Below are positions 1-8,946 of a DNA stretch of 19,896 bases, one piece after another (the stretch's first letter is position 1; every line of letters starts with the position of its first letter). This DNA is from Tannerella sp. (GTDB taxonomy: Bacteria > Bacteroidota > Bacteroidia > Bacteroidales > Tannerellaceae). The position numbers and the translations under genes were made by a program. The DNA is taken from positions 1 to 19,896 of the forward strand of contig JAITDQ010000169.1 in assembly GCA_031282485.1 (NCBI GenBank), given 5' to 3'. The notes under the pieces are model-generated. The model was not told where the DNA came from. It worked only from the letters and a program-made list of their open reading frames with translations, and did not search any database.

Positions 1-47
1 CTGTTCGGACGGGGCGTTCCGCCTGTTTCTTTTGATAAATCATTCAT
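1..47 (-). CDS. Possible 5' end of a divergent gene cut by the window edge
   Basis: Only about 15 codons are visible. Reading leftward from an ATG at 47-45, the frame is open to the edge (MNDLSKETGGTPRPN). A second, overlapping ATG at 43-41 is also open (MIYQKKQAERPVRT), so the frame is not certain. The main reason to call a gene is an upstream TACCTTTG at 117-110, a good Bacteroidetes -7 element, which would leave a leader of roughly 55 bases. The product is not recognisable. It could also be a short leader peptide or a chance open stretch. Confidence 0.35.
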   Translation of the reverse strand, partial: MNDLSKETGGTPRPN

Positions 48-109
48 TTTGATATTTACTTTTTGTTCCTGCTCTGACGACTTCGCAGGTTTTGCCGTTT
101 TTATCGTCG

Positions 110-117
110 CAAAGGTA
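110..117 (-). promoter_or_regulatory. Bacteroidetes -7 promoter element, minus strand
   Basis: The minus strand reads TACCTTTG, an exact match to the TAnnTTTG element recognised by the Bacteroidetes primary sigma factor. I see no convincing TTTG at the -33 position. It would drive the partial gene leaving the left edge. The rest of 118-286, upstream of the RND gene, is AT-rich and shows no clear promoter for that gene or other feature. Confidence 0.45.
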
Positions 118-286
118 GCATAAATAATTCAATATGAAGTTTTTTCTTCCGCCATCTGCGAAAAATCTTTAAAATCCGTGCCGTCCGCGTGCCGGAAAAA
201 TCCTGTGCAATAAAATATTTTCCCCCGTCAACTGTCTGCATGCATATAGAAACGATAAATAATTATAAATTTAAAACGAATAAATC

Positions 287-3200
287 ATGAAACTGTTGAA
301 TTTAATCATCAAACGCCCTACCATTGTTGTCGTATTATTTACAATCCTTGTCGGAGCGGGTTTGCTCTCTTACGGACGCTTGAACCGGGAACTTTTTGCC
401 CATTTTGACATGCCGATTATCACCATATCAACAATTTATCCGGGAGCAAGTCCCGAAGAAACGGAAAGCTCCGTATCTAAAAAAATAGAAGATGCCGTAT
501 CATCTCTGGAGAATATAGATGAGATAGCCACCAAATCAATGGAAGGCTTTTCATACGTGATAATTCAATTCAAAGACGGTACGGATGCAAATATATCCGC
601 CCGGAATGCACAGCGAAAAGTTACGGCAATACGAAGTGAACTCCCGGTAACCGTGCGTGAGCCTTCGGTAGATATCTTTGATATCAATGACATGCCGGTT
701 ATGACTTTGGTTGTTACGGCCGCTCTTAGCGATGTCGAGTTATACAGTATTGTGAAGAACGACATAGTTCCGCTTTTTGAACAAATTCAGGGAATCGCAC
801 GTGTAAGCCCGGCAGGAGGCCGGGAAAGGGAAATACAGGTGGATATTGACGGACAGCGGCTCGCGGCTTATGGAATGACCATACCGGAAGTATCTTCTAT
901 TATCGGTTCCTCGAATACAGACTTTCCCGCCGGGAAAATAACCGACGGGGAAAAACAGGTATTTGTCCGCCTCTCCGGAAAATTTCAAGCGGTAAGCGAT
1001 ATTGAAAATCTTATTGTAAAAACCCTTCCGGACGGCTCAACCGTTAAAGTATCCGACATCGCCGGTGTATATGACGGACAAAAGGATATAGAATCCATCA
1101 CGCGTTACAACGGCGTAAACGCTATTGCCGTATCCATTCAAAAACAACCGGATGCCAATGCCGTAAAAGTATCCGGTGAAGTCAGGGAGAGGATTCGCCG
1201 CATGGAAAATAAATATAAGGACGACGGGCTTTCTTTTCAAATCGCTTATAACAGTTCGGACTTTACAATAGAGGCGACCGATTCGGTTATTAAAGACCTT
1301 CTTATGGCTGTTTTGTTCGTTGCACTGGCCATGCTGTTATGCCTGCACAGCGTTCGCAATGCGCTGATTGTAATGGTTGCTGTTCCGGTTTCATTGATTT
1401 CTACATTTGCGATAATGTATCCGGCAGGCGTATCGCTTAACCTGATGACGCTAATGGCGCTGTCGCTTGTAATCGGAATCCTGGTCGATGACTCCATAAT
1501 AGTAATAGAGAATATACACCGGCATCTGGAAACGGGAAAAACAAAGGTACAGGCAACACTCGACGGGGTGCGGGAAATCGGCAGCTCCATTATCACCCTT
1601 ACCCTCGTTTTAGTGGTGGTTTTTCTGCCTGTGGCGTTTCTTGGAGGCATGACGGGCGGTTTTCTGGGGCAATTCTCCTTCGTTATTGCCGTGGCAGCGC
1701 TGATAAGCCTTTTGGTATCATTGACAATTATTCCTTCATTGACCGTACGTTTTGGGAAGCTGGAAACAGTCAATACAAACCATATTTTCGGGAAATTCAT
1801 TCGATGGTTCGAAAATGCACTCGATGCTTTCGGCCTCAAAATGAGAAATCTCCTGAGGTGGTCTCTGAATCACAAACTTATTACTTTCGGGATAACTGCT
1901 TTATTGCTCATCTCGTCCGTCGGCCTGTTCGTGTTCGGGATAATCGGCACGGAATTTATGGACGCAGGCGACCGGGGGGAATTTTATGTACGCCTGAAAA
2001 TGCCCAAAGATGCAACCATCGAGCAAACCAACCTTATCACCCTGCAAACCGAAGAATTATTGAAACAGCAGCCGTTGATTACCTCCCTTTTCACCACTGT
2101 GGGTGTAGAAGAGAATGGTTCCGTCGAAGCCAACAGAGCCGAAATAAATGCAAAAATGGTCGATTATGACAAACGTAATATCTCCGACAGGGAATACGCC
2201 CGGCAAATCAAACTGTTCCTGCAACAGCATATTGTTGATGCGGAAGTAACCTGTGTGCCGACAAGTGTTTTCGGAGGAAGCGACGACGCCCCGATTGAAC
2301 TGTACGTGACGGGCGATAATACGGATGAAATACTTCAGGCGGCAAGCCTGATTATGGATAACATGCAGAAAATACCGGGCATATCGGATATGAAAATATC
2401 GGTGGAAGCAGGCAACCCGGAAATCACCGTCACACTCAACCGCGAGAAAATGGCGCGGCTCGGAGTTTCGCAGCCGGCCGTCGGGGAAGCCCTGAATTAT
2501 GCCTTTACGGGAAATACCGACATCAAATTCAGGGATAACGACCGGGAATATGACATCAATATCCGTTTGGACAAACACAACCGGAAGAGTAAAACCGACA
2601 TAGAAAACCTGACCATAATCAATAACGACGGAGCGGAAATAAAACTCAGGCAGATAGCCCTGATATCCGAAAGCGAAAGCCCTTCCCGTCTTGAACGTTA
2701 TAACCGAACGGGTTCCGTTACTATAAGCAGTATGGTGGCGGGGCGTCCGAGCGGAGACATTGGCGATGATGTGATAAAAACCATAGAAAGCCTTGATTTA
2801 CCCGATTCCATACATATAAAATATGCAGGCGATATGGAAAACCGGGAAGAAGGTTTCGGAGATATGGGAACCGTAATGATTATATCCGTCATATTGGTTT
2901 ACCTGCTTATGGTATTGCTCTATAACAGCTATTTGCATCCGTTCGTAATCATCCTTTCGATACCGCTGGCCGTTATCGGCGTATTCTTCACGCTGGGTCT
3001 TGCCGCGACGCCGCTTGGGATTATCACCCTGCTGGGTATCGTCATCCTGACAGGTCTGGTCGCTCGCAATGCTATCCTTGTGGTGGATTTCATCAATCAG
3101 CAATTGGAAAAAGGAATTGCCGTGAAGGAAGCGATACTGGAAGCCACAAGTCGCCGGTTCCGTCCGATATTATTGACAACCGTTTCCACCGTCGTCGGAA

Positions 3201-3379
3201 TGATTCCGATAGCCATAGCGCACGGCGCAGGCGCGGAATGGAAAAACGGACTTGGCTGGGTATTGATTGGCGGACTGACAAGTTCGATGTTCCTTTCGCT
3301 GATTATCATTCCGCTGGTGTACTACGGGTTCTACAGGGTGAAAGAAAAGTGGTCTATGCTTCGATTCCCACAGCGCTGA
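287..3379 (+). CDS. RND-family multidrug efflux permease (HAE-1 type)
   Basis: This is an inner-membrane, proton-driven efflux permease of 1030 residues, the usual length for AcrB-like proteins. It has the two-fold RND layout. A first membrane segment lies near residues 11-29, followed by a periplasmic porter loop. A membrane block lies near 335-490, with another segment near 530-553 and a second periplasmic loop. The last membrane block lies near 860-1015. The membrane Asp pair is D401-D402 in GILVDDSIIVIEN. DD, rather than the DA usual in heavy-metal pumps, argues for a drug or small-molecule pump. R959 in RRFRP matches the conserved Arg of TM11. The position of AcrB Lys940 is Arg here (R927 in LVARNAILVV). 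Such pumps need a periplasmic adaptor and an outer-membrane channel, and neither gene is present on either side. The substrate is unknown. The ATG at 287 starts with a typical MKLLNLIIKRP N-terminus. Confidence 0.93.
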   Translation: MKLLNLIIKRPTIVVVLFTILVGAGLLSYGRLNRELFAHFDMPIITISTIYPGASPEETESSVSKKIEDAVSSLENIDEIATKSMEGFSYVIIQFKDGTDANISARNAQRKVTAIRSELPVTVREPSVDIFDINDMPVMTLVVTAALSDVELYSIVKNDIVPLFEQIQGIARVSPAGGREREIQVDIDGQRLAAYGMTIPEVSSIIGSSNTDFPAGKITDGEKQVFVRLSGKFQAVSDIENLIVKTLPDGSTVKVSDIAGVYDGQKDIESITRYNGVNAIAVSIQKQPDANAVKVSGEVRERIRRMENKYKDDGLSFQIAYNSSDFTIEATDSVIKDLLMAVLFVALAMLLCLHSVRNALIVMVAVPVSLISTFAIMYPAGVSLNLMTLMALSLVIGILVDDSIIVIENIHRHLETGKTKVQATLDGVREIGSSIITLTLVLVVVFLPVAFLGGMTGGFLGQFSFVIAVAALISLLVSLTIIPSLTVRFGKLETVNTNHIFGKFIRWFENALDAFGLKMRNLLRWSLNHKLITFGITALLLISSVGLFVFGIIGTEFMDAGDRGEFYVRLKMPKDATIEQTNLITLQTEELLKQQPLITSLFTTVGVEENGSVEANRAEINAKMVDYDKRNISDREYARQIKLFLQQHIVDAEVTCVPTSVFGGSDDAPIELYVTGDNTDEILQAASLIMDNMQKIPGISDMKISVEAGNPEITVTLNREKMARLGVSQPAVGEALNYAFTGNTDIKFRDNDREYDINIRLDKHNRKSKTDIENLTIINNDGAEIKLRQIALISESESPSRLERYNRTGSVTISSMVAGRPSGDIGDDVIKTIESLDLPDSIHIKYAGDMENREEGFGDMGTVMIISVILVYLLMVLLYNSYLHPFVIILSIPLAVIGVFFTLGLAATPLGIITLLGIVILTGLVARNAILVVDFINQQLEKGIAVKEAILEATSRRFRPILLTTVSTVVGMIPIAIAHGAGAEWKNGLGWVLIGGLTSSMFLSLIIIPLVYYGFYRVKEKWSMLRFPQR

Positions 3380-3480
3380 CCCGGGACGCGGACTTTGTTA
3401 AGGAGATTCAGGCAAAAAAGACTGTTTGACGGAATAATGAAATTTCAGGTCATTAGCGAGTTTATTATTAAATAAATTCA

Positions 3481-3488
3481 TACTTTTG
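3481..3488 (+). promoter_or_regulatory. -7 promoter element of nadE
   Basis: TACTTTTG matches TAnnTTTG exactly and lies 31 bases before the nadE ATG, giving a short leader of about 25 bases. No clear TTTG -33 box is present upstream; the region is AT-rich. It suggests nadE is transcribed independently of the RND gene, whose stop is 140 bases upstream. The rest of 3380-3519 holds nothing else I can identify. Confidence 0.6.
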
Positions 3489-3519
3489 CCGGCGGAACAG
3501 GAACAAATACAATGATACT

Positions 3520-5448
3520 ATGGTGAATGGTTTTGTAAAAGTAGCGGCGGCGGCGCCGGTGACGGAAGTCGCGAACTGCAGGGCGAATATCCGCCGGATT
3601 GAATCCCTGATGCTCGAAGCGGACAAACGGGGTGTGCAGATAATCGTATTCCCGGAATTGTCCGTTACGGGATACACCTGCATGGACTTGTTTGCGCAGG
3701 ACGCGCTGCTGGCAGACGCCGAAAATGCGTTGCTTGAACTGGTTGAAAAGACCGGGAAAATGAATCTGTTATGCGCCGCCGGCATGCCGCTTGCGGCGGA
3801 AAACAGGCTGTTTAATACGGCCGTCGTTTTTCGGAACGGACGTATCCTTGGCGTCGTTCCTAAAACGTTTATCCCTAATTACAAAGAGTTTCAGGAGATG
3901 AGATGGTTTTCTTCCGGAAACGAACGGCTATCGGATACAGTCCGTATCGGAGGTGGAGAATATCCCTTCGGAACAGACCTGTTGTTTTCGGCCGATAATA
4001 AAACCGTCGTTGGCGTCGAGATTTGCGAAGATTTGTGGACGCCCGTACCGCCAAGTTCAACGCTGGCCATGCAGGGCGCAAACATCATACTTAACCTTTC
4101 GGCCAGCAACGAAATCACCGGTAAAAACCGGTACCTGAAATCGCTTATCGCCCAGCAATCGGCACGTTGCATTGCCGGATACGTATACGCTTCCGCCGGA
4201 TTCGGCGAATCCACGACCGACTTGGTCTTTACAGGTAAAGGATTTATTGCCGAAAACGGTTCCATACTGAGCGAAACGGAGCGGTTCGGTATGGAAAACA
4301 AGCTGGCGATAAACGACATAAACATCGACTATCTCCGGCACGACCGGCTTGTAAGCACAAGTTTCGCATCACAGCCGCCAAACGGAGTCGCCGGACGCGC
4401 AACGGAAATACGCAAAATCCCGTTCCACATCACCCCATACAGCGGCAAGTTCGACCGGCAGGTCGACCCGTACCCGTTTGTCCCGTCGGACGACGGCGCA
4501 CGGAAAGAACGGTGCGAGGAAATATTCAACATCCAGACATTCGGACTTGTCAAACGGTTAAAGCACATAAATGCAAAATCCGCGGTTATCGGCATTTCCG
4601 GCGGACTGGATTCCACGCTGGCGCTTATGGTTACGGTACGCACATTCGACCTGTTAAACATTCCGCGCGAAAACATACTCGGCGTCACCATGCCCGGCTT
4701 CGGCACAACCGGACGGACGTACAAAAACGCCGTTTCCCTGATAAAATCATCCGGCGTTTCGTTCAAAGAAATATCAATAAAAGAAGCCTGTACGCAACAT
4801 TTTAAAGACATCGGCCACGACGGCCATACCACCGACATAACATACGAAAACACGCAAGCCCGCGAACGCACCCAGATTCTGATGGATCTGGCCAACCGGA
4901 CAAACGGCATCGTAATCGGCACCGGCGACCTTTCGGAACTCGCCCTGGGATGGGCTACGTACAACGGCGACCACATGTCGATGTACGGCGTCAACGTCAG
5001 CATCCCCAAAACGCTTGTCCGCTACCTTGTCGAATGGACAGCCAACCATGAAACGGATGAAAAAATAAGAACGACGCTGCTTGATATAGCCGACACACCG
5101 ATAAGCCCGGAACTTATTCCCGCAAACGACGACGGGACGATCAATCAAAAAACGGAAGACGTCGTAGGCCCTTATGAACTGCATGATTTTTTCCTTTATC
5201 ACTTCATCCGCTTCGGCGCGTCGCCAAAGAAAATCCTGTTCCTTGCCCGACAAGCTTTCGCGAAGAAATACGAAGAAGCCGAAATCAAAAAATGGCTGCA
5301 AACATTCCTGCGCCGTTTCTTCTCCCAACAGTTCAAACGCAGCTGCCTGCCCGACGGCCCCAAAGTCGGCTCAATAAGCCTCTCCCCCCGATGCGACTGG
5401 CGCATGCCGAGCGATGCCTCCGCCGACTTGTGGTTAACGGTCGACTAA
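3520..5448 (+). CDS. nadE: Glutamine-dependent NAD+ synthetase
   Basis: This cytoplasmic enzyme makes NAD+ from deamido-NAD+, ATP and glutamine-derived ammonia, the last step of NAD synthesis. The 642 residues form the two-domain glutamine-using type. An N-terminal nitrilase-like glutaminase carries the catalytic triad E46 (FPELSVTGY), K115 (VPKTFIPNY) and C169 (VEICEDLW). A C-terminal synthetase domain carries the ATP pyrophosphatase loop SGGLDS (360-365) and the motif GTGDLSELALGWATY. The C-terminus (FKRSCLPDGPKVGSISLSPRCDWRMPSDA) is the usual family end, so the protein is complete. The start at 3520 is supported by the -7 element just upstream. The gene stands alone on this strand and converges on folK, with 98 bases between the stops. 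Confidence 0.97.
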   Translation: MVNGFVKVAAAAPVTEVANCRANIRRIESLMLEADKRGVQIIVFPELSVTGYTCMDLFAQDALLADAENALLELVEKTGKMNLLCAAGMPLAAENRLFNTAVVFRNGRILGVVPKTFIPNYKEFQEMRWFSSGNERLSDTVRIGGGEYPFGTDLLFSADNKTVVGVEICEDLWTPVPPSSTLAMQGANIILNLSASNEITGKNRYLKSLIAQQSARCIAGYVYASAGFGESTTDLVFTGKGFIAENGSILSETERFGMENKLAINDINIDYLRHDRLVSTSFASQPPNGVAGRATEIRKIPFHITPYSGKFDRQVDPYPFVPSDDGARKERCEEIFNIQTFGLVKRLKHINAKSAVIGISGGLDSTLALMVTVRTFDLLNIPRENILGVTMPGFGTTGRTYKNAVSLIKSSGVSFKEISIKEACTQHFKDIGHDGHTTDITYENTQARERTQILMDLANRTNGIVIGTGDLSELALGWATYNGDHMSMYGVNVSIPKTLVRYLVEWTANHETDEKIRTTLLDIADTPISPELIPANDDGTINQKTEDVVGPYELHDFFLYHFIRFGASPKKILFLARQAFAKKYEEAEIKKWLQTFLRRFFSQQFKRSCLPDGPKVGSISLSPRCDWRMPSDASADLWLTVD

Positions 5449-5546
5449 CCGAAGATTATCTGTACATTGCCGACAGCGCACTGCCGTACACGACACGCCC
5501 TCATCCCCGGTTTCCGCCGGGAGCCGTCGGACGACTGCAGGGAGTA

Positions 5547-6038
5547 TCACCTCGTGAACTCATACGGCATGACAAAAGAACGGTAAAGTTCCGCCACGGT
5601 TTTGCCTGATACGGGATGGATTGCATCGGGGGCGATTTCTGCTAAGGGTTGCAGGACAAATTGCCGCTGATGCAGCAGCGGGTGAGGGATTGTCAGTTCG
5701 GGCGTCTGCATGACCAGATCGTCATATAGCAGGATATCTATATCTATCGTACGGTCGCGGTATACGCCGTTTACTGTTTTTTCTTTCCGTCCGGTTTCCC
5801 GTTCTATCGCTTGGGTGGCGGAAAGCAGGCCGGAAGGCGAAAGCTCGGTTTCTACCCGGACGACGGCATTGAGGTAGGTTTCCGCAGATTCGTAGCCCCA
5901 CGGCGGCGTCTCATAAAAACCGGAAAGGGTAAGGATTTCCCCTACCCTGCCGGCAATAAGCGCAAGCGCTTTTTCCATATTATCCCGCCTGTTTCCGAGA
6001 TTGGAACCCAAACCTAAAAAGACCTGCGACAATTTCAT
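5547..6038 (-). CDS. folK: 2-amino-4-hydroxy-6-hydroxymethyldihydropteridine pyrophosphokinase
   Basis: HPPK transfers pyrophosphate from ATP to 6-hydroxymethyl-dihydropterin in folate synthesis, in the cytoplasm. The N-terminus MKLSQVFLGLGSNLGNRRDN is typical. The family signature RDRTIDIDILLYDD, with the Mg-binding Asp pair, is present, followed by the usual HPLLHQRQFVLQPL. Length is 163 residues from the ATG at 6038. A TTG two codons further out (6044) is possible but less likely. It lies 25 bases after queA and appears to be the last gene of the ftsX to folK run. Its 3' end faces nadE. The small GC hairpin between the stops (5506-5521) has no T-run, so termination is unclear. Confidence 0.95.
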   Translation of the reverse strand: MKLSQVFLGLGSNLGNRRDNMEKALALIAGRVGEILTLSGFYETPPWGYESAETYLNAVVRVETELSPSGLLSATQAIERETGRKEKTVNGVYRDRTIDIDILLYDDLVMQTPELTIPHPLLHQRQFVLQPLAEIAPDAIHPVSGKTVAELYRSFVMPYEFTR

Positions 6039-6063
6039 TCGCAAAACACCGGAGGATTCACAT

Positions 6064-7113
6064 TTATAAAATCAGCATGGCATCTCCATAGGCGCAAAAA
6101 CGGTATCCTTCCTTAATGGCTATCCGGTACGCTTCCATGACCAGATCATATCCTCCAAACGTCGCCGTCATCATAAGCAATGCCGACAGCGGCGTGTGAA
6201 AATTCGTAATCATGCAATTTGCAATACTGAAATCGTAGGGCATGAATATGAATTTGTTCGTCCAGCCGTCGTATTCCTTCAGGTGCGCATCCGTACTTAC
6301 GGACGATTCTATCGCACGCATGACGGACGTTCCTACGGCGCAGATTTTTTTCCCTCTGTCCTTCGCTTCATTCACCGAATTTGCAACTTCCGCGCTTATT
6401 CGCATCTGTTCCGAATCCATTTTATGTTTCGACAGGTCTTCGACGTCTATTTCCCTGTAATTGCCTAATCCGGAATGGATCGTCACGTATTCGAACTTAC
6501 AGTCTTTTATTTCCAGCCGTTTCATCAGTTCGCGGCTGAAATGGAGACCTGCGGCAGGAGCGACAACCGCGCCTTCTTCCGTTGCATAGATTGTCTGATA
6601 ACGTTCCACGTCTTCCGGTCCCGCCTCGCGGGTTACATACCTCGGAAGGGGTGTATGACCCAGACCGTACAGTATACTTCTAAATTCTTCGCGCGAGCCG
6701 TCAAATAAAAAACGGAGTGTCCGTCCGCGCGACGTCGTATTATCAATCACTTCGGCAACAAGCGAATCGTCTTCGCCGAAATACAGTTTGTTTCCTATAC
6801 GAATCTTACGCGCCGGATCGACAAGCACATCCCACAAACGAAGCTCGGGGTTGAGTTCCCTCAACAGGAATACCTCTATACGCGCCCCTGTCTTCTCCTT
6901 GTTTCCGTACAGCCGGGCGGGAAAGACTTTTGTGTTATTCATTATAAAGACATCGCCCTTACCAAAATATTTGATAAGATCCTTAAATTCACGATGCTCA
7001 ATCTTACCCTTATTACGATGAACAACCATCATGCGCGATTCGTCACGGAATCTGGCCGGGTGTTGAGCAATCAACGATGTCGGCAGCGCAAATTTAAATT
7101 TCGAGAGTTTCAT
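6064..7113 (-). CDS. queA: S-adenosylmethionine:tRNA ribosyltransferase-isomerase
   Basis: QueA transfers and rearranges the ribosyl part of SAM onto preQ1 at tRNA position 34, giving epoxyqueuosine. The 349 residues are the normal family length. Conserved stretches are visible throughout: [79 protein letters not shown] and [15 protein letters not shown]. The start at 7113 (MKLSKFKF) gives a family-like N-terminus. It follows truB by 55 bases with no clear promoter between, so cotranscription is likely. The usual substrate-binding segments are intact and nothing looks degraded. Confidence 0.97.
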   Translation of the reverse strand: MKLSKFKFALPTSLIAQHPARFRDESRMMVVHRNKGKIEHREFKDLIKYFGKGDVFIMNNTKVFPARLYGNKEKTGARIEVFLLRELNPELRLWDVLVDPARKIRIGNKLYFGEDDSLVAEVIDNTTSRGRTLRFLFDGSREEFRSILYGLGHTPLPRYVTREAGPEDVERYQTIYATEEGAVVAPAAGLHFSRELMKRLEIKDCKFEYVTIHSGLGNYREIDVEDLSKHKMDSEQMRISAEVANSVNEAKDRGKKICAVGTSVMRAIESSVSTDAHLKEYDGWTNKFIFMPYDFSIANCMITNFHTPLSALLMMTATFGGYDLVMEAYRIAIKEGYRFCAYGDAMLIL

Positions 7114-7168
7114 ATATAAATATCATCAAGTTTATTAATTCAATATCGGGAATGTTTCGCGGAGTACA

Positions 7169-7873
7169 TCAGGGATGTCCGGCAGGTATTGTCCGGTCGA
7201 GAAACATATCGATATCTTCGGTTGACATACATTTGTCGAGAGTGACCTCGCCGACACGCGTTCTTTCCAAAGCTATCAGATAAGCTCCGGAATCGAGGGC
7301 ATACCCGATATCCCTCGCCAAAGCCCTGATATACGTACCTTTACTGCATACAACACGTATTTTTATAACGGGCAGATCATATTCCATCAATTCGATCCCG
7401 TCGATAACCAGCCGTTTCGCCTTCAATGGTGCATCAATACCTTTCCGCGCCAGCTCGTATGCTCGTTTCCCGTCAACATTGCAGGCCGAAAAAGCGGGAG
7501 GCACCTGTTCGATCCGTCCGACAAACATTTTCAATACACGATCGACCTTTTCACGTGTAATATGTTCCGTGGGATAGGTCGCATCGATCTCCTTTTCCAG
7601 ATCGAACGACGGCGTTGTCGCTCCCAGTTTCAACGTTGCCACATATTCTTTCGTCTGCCCCTGAAATTCTTCGATTCGTTTCGTGGCGCGTCCCGTACAC
7701 AAAATCATCACGCCCGTCGCTTTCGGGTCCAGCGTTCCCGCATGACCTACTTTTATTTTCTTCACACGCAACTTGCGCGAAAGTTTGTAACGAAACTTAT
7801 TCACCAAATCGAACGAAGTCCAATCAAGCGGCTTGTTAAAATACACTACTTCACCTGTTTCAAAATCCATCAT
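7169..7873 (-). CDS. truB: tRNA pseudouridine(55) synthase
   Basis: TruB converts U55 in the T-arm of tRNAs to pseudouridine. The catalytic Asp is D49 in [19 protein letters not shown], and [13 protein letters not shown] is the second conserved block. At 234 residues it has the catalytic domain but lacks most of the longer C-terminal part seen in E. coli; this shorter form is common in Bacteroidetes. The ATG at 7873 overlaps the uppP stop in an ATGA arrangement, which implies translational coupling. A second ATG directly follows (7870), so the exact first codon is ambiguous by one residue. Confidence 0.96.
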   Translation of the reverse strand: MMDFETGEVVYFNKPLDWTSFDLVNKFRYKLSRKLRVKKIKVGHAGTLDPKATGVMILCTGRATKRIEEFQGQTKEYVATLKLGATTPSFDLEKEIDATYPTEHITREKVDRVLKMFVGRIEQVPPAFSACNVDGKRAYELARKGIDAPLKAKRLVIDGIELMEYDLPVIKIRVVCSKGTYIRALARDIGYALDSGAYLIALERTRVGEVTLDKCMSTEDIDMFLDRTIPAGHP

Positions 7874-8673
7874 ATCAACGAATATATAATAGCAAACAAG
7901 CCTGCTGCCACACAGTAACAGGCAAAATAGATAAGTTTACCTTTCTTTACAATCTCAATCATCCATTTACAGGCAAAAGCGCCCGACACAAACGCTGCAA
8001 CAAAACCACAGATCATGGCGCCTGCGGGTATCGCGGAAAAAGCGGAAAGTTCATCTCCCTTCAGCGCTTTCAGCAAATCCAGCAACGCTTCTCCCATTAC
8101 CGGAAGAATGACCATAAGGAAAGAAAACCGGGCTACTTTTCCCCTTTCATTTCCGAGCAGTATGCCGGCAGCTATCGTAGTGCCCGAACGCGAAAGGCCG
8201 GGTATCACGGCGCAGGCCTGAGCCAGTCCTATGATAAAGGCGTCACGAAACGATATTTCCTTTTTCCGGCACGGCGCGGCAAAATAAGAAACCGTCAGCA
8301 ACGCTGCCGTCAGCAACAACATACATCCTACCGGTAACAATCCGCTTCCAAACATTTCCTCGACCGTATCTTTAAAAAATAACCCGACGATCCCCACGGG
8401 AATCATCGAAAGTAAAATTTTCGTAACCATTTTCGTATCGTCGTTCCAGCGAAAAGAAAAGACGCCTTTGAACAAACCGGATATCTCCGTCCACAACACA
8501 ACAATCGTGCTCAATACGGTAGCTGCATGAAGAAGGACGGCAAATGCAAGATTCTCCTCGCCCGTCAATCCGAAAAAAGTCCCCGCAATCGTCAGATGTC
8601 CGCTACTGCTAACCGGCAAAAATTCCGTCAGACCCTGAATAAAGCCTAACACAACGGCCTCTATCCAACTCAT
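7870..8673 (-). CDS. uppP: Undecaprenyl-diphosphatase
   Basis: This membrane enzyme (BacA family) dephosphorylates undecaprenyl diphosphate to recycle the lipid carrier for peptidoglycan and other surface polymers; overexpression in other bacteria gives bacitracin resistance. The 267 residues are very hydrophobic, with several membrane segments. The two family motifs are clear: [14 protein letters not shown] at 13-26, with the Glu-rich catalytic motif, and [10 protein letters not shown] at 158-167, with the phosphate-binding Arg (R162). Start and stop each overlap a neighbour by an ATGA (DUF3098 upstream, truB downstream), which strongly supports one transcript. Confidence 0.97.
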   Translation of the reverse strand: MSWIEAVVLGFIQGLTEFLPVSSSGHLTIAGTFFGLTGEENLAFAVLLHAATVLSTIVVLWTEISGLFKGVFSFRWNDDTKMVTKILLSMIPVGIVGLFFKDTVEEMFGSGLLPVGCMLLLTAALLTVSYFAAPCRKKEISFRDAFIIGLAQACAVIPGLSRSGTTIAAGILLGNERGKVARFSFLMVILPVMGEALLDLLKALKGDELSAFSAIPAGAMICGFVAAFVSGAFACKWMIEIVKKGKLIYFACYCVAAGLFAIIYSLI

Positions 8674-8927
8674 GCTTTTTTATTTACCGCAACGGATTTC
8701 AAATCGTCTTTCGGTTTCTTCAAAATCCCGACAAACACAAGCGCAAATCCCAATACCGTCACGATGGGAGCAACGACAATACGCTGTTTGCTGAATATCG
8801 CAGGGTTAAACGACTCATCGGACGAACCGCCGCCGCTCATCAGCAAAAAACCTGTAATTATCAGCACGACAGCTACCGCTATCAAAATAAAGTTTTCTTT
8901 TCCAAATGCAAAATCTTTCATACGCAT
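8670..8927 (-). CDS. DUF3098 small membrane protein
   Basis: This is an 85-residue protein with two membrane segments, near residues 12-31 and 48-69, separated by a short loop rich in Gly and Ser ([17 protein letters not shown]). The pattern FGKENFILI..., [25 protein letters not shown] matches the DUF3098 family, found mainly in Bacteroidetes next to ftsX and uppP. No function is established. It lies 19 bases after ftsX and overlaps the uppP start by ATGA, so it is probably made together with FtsX and UppP. A role in envelope or division is an inference from this placement. Confidence 0.88.
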   Translation of the reverse strand: MRMKDFAFGKENFILIAVAVVLIITGFLLMSGGGSSDESFNPAIFSKQRIVVAPIVTVLGFALVFVGILKKPKDDLKSVAVNKKA

Positions 8928-8946
8928 ATATTATTTTAAATTCATA

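Noticed and set aside
4329..5009. 226-codon open frame on the minus strand
   Set aside because: Antisense to the synthetase domain of nadE; explained by that gene's codon use.
5506..5521. Terminator between nadE and folK
   Set aside because: Only a 5-bp GC stem with a six-base loop and no T-run on either strand; too weak to call.
5292..5609. 105-codon plus-strand frame across the nadE/folK junction
   Set aside because: Overlaps the end of nadE in another frame and the end of folK antisense; both real genes have normal termini.
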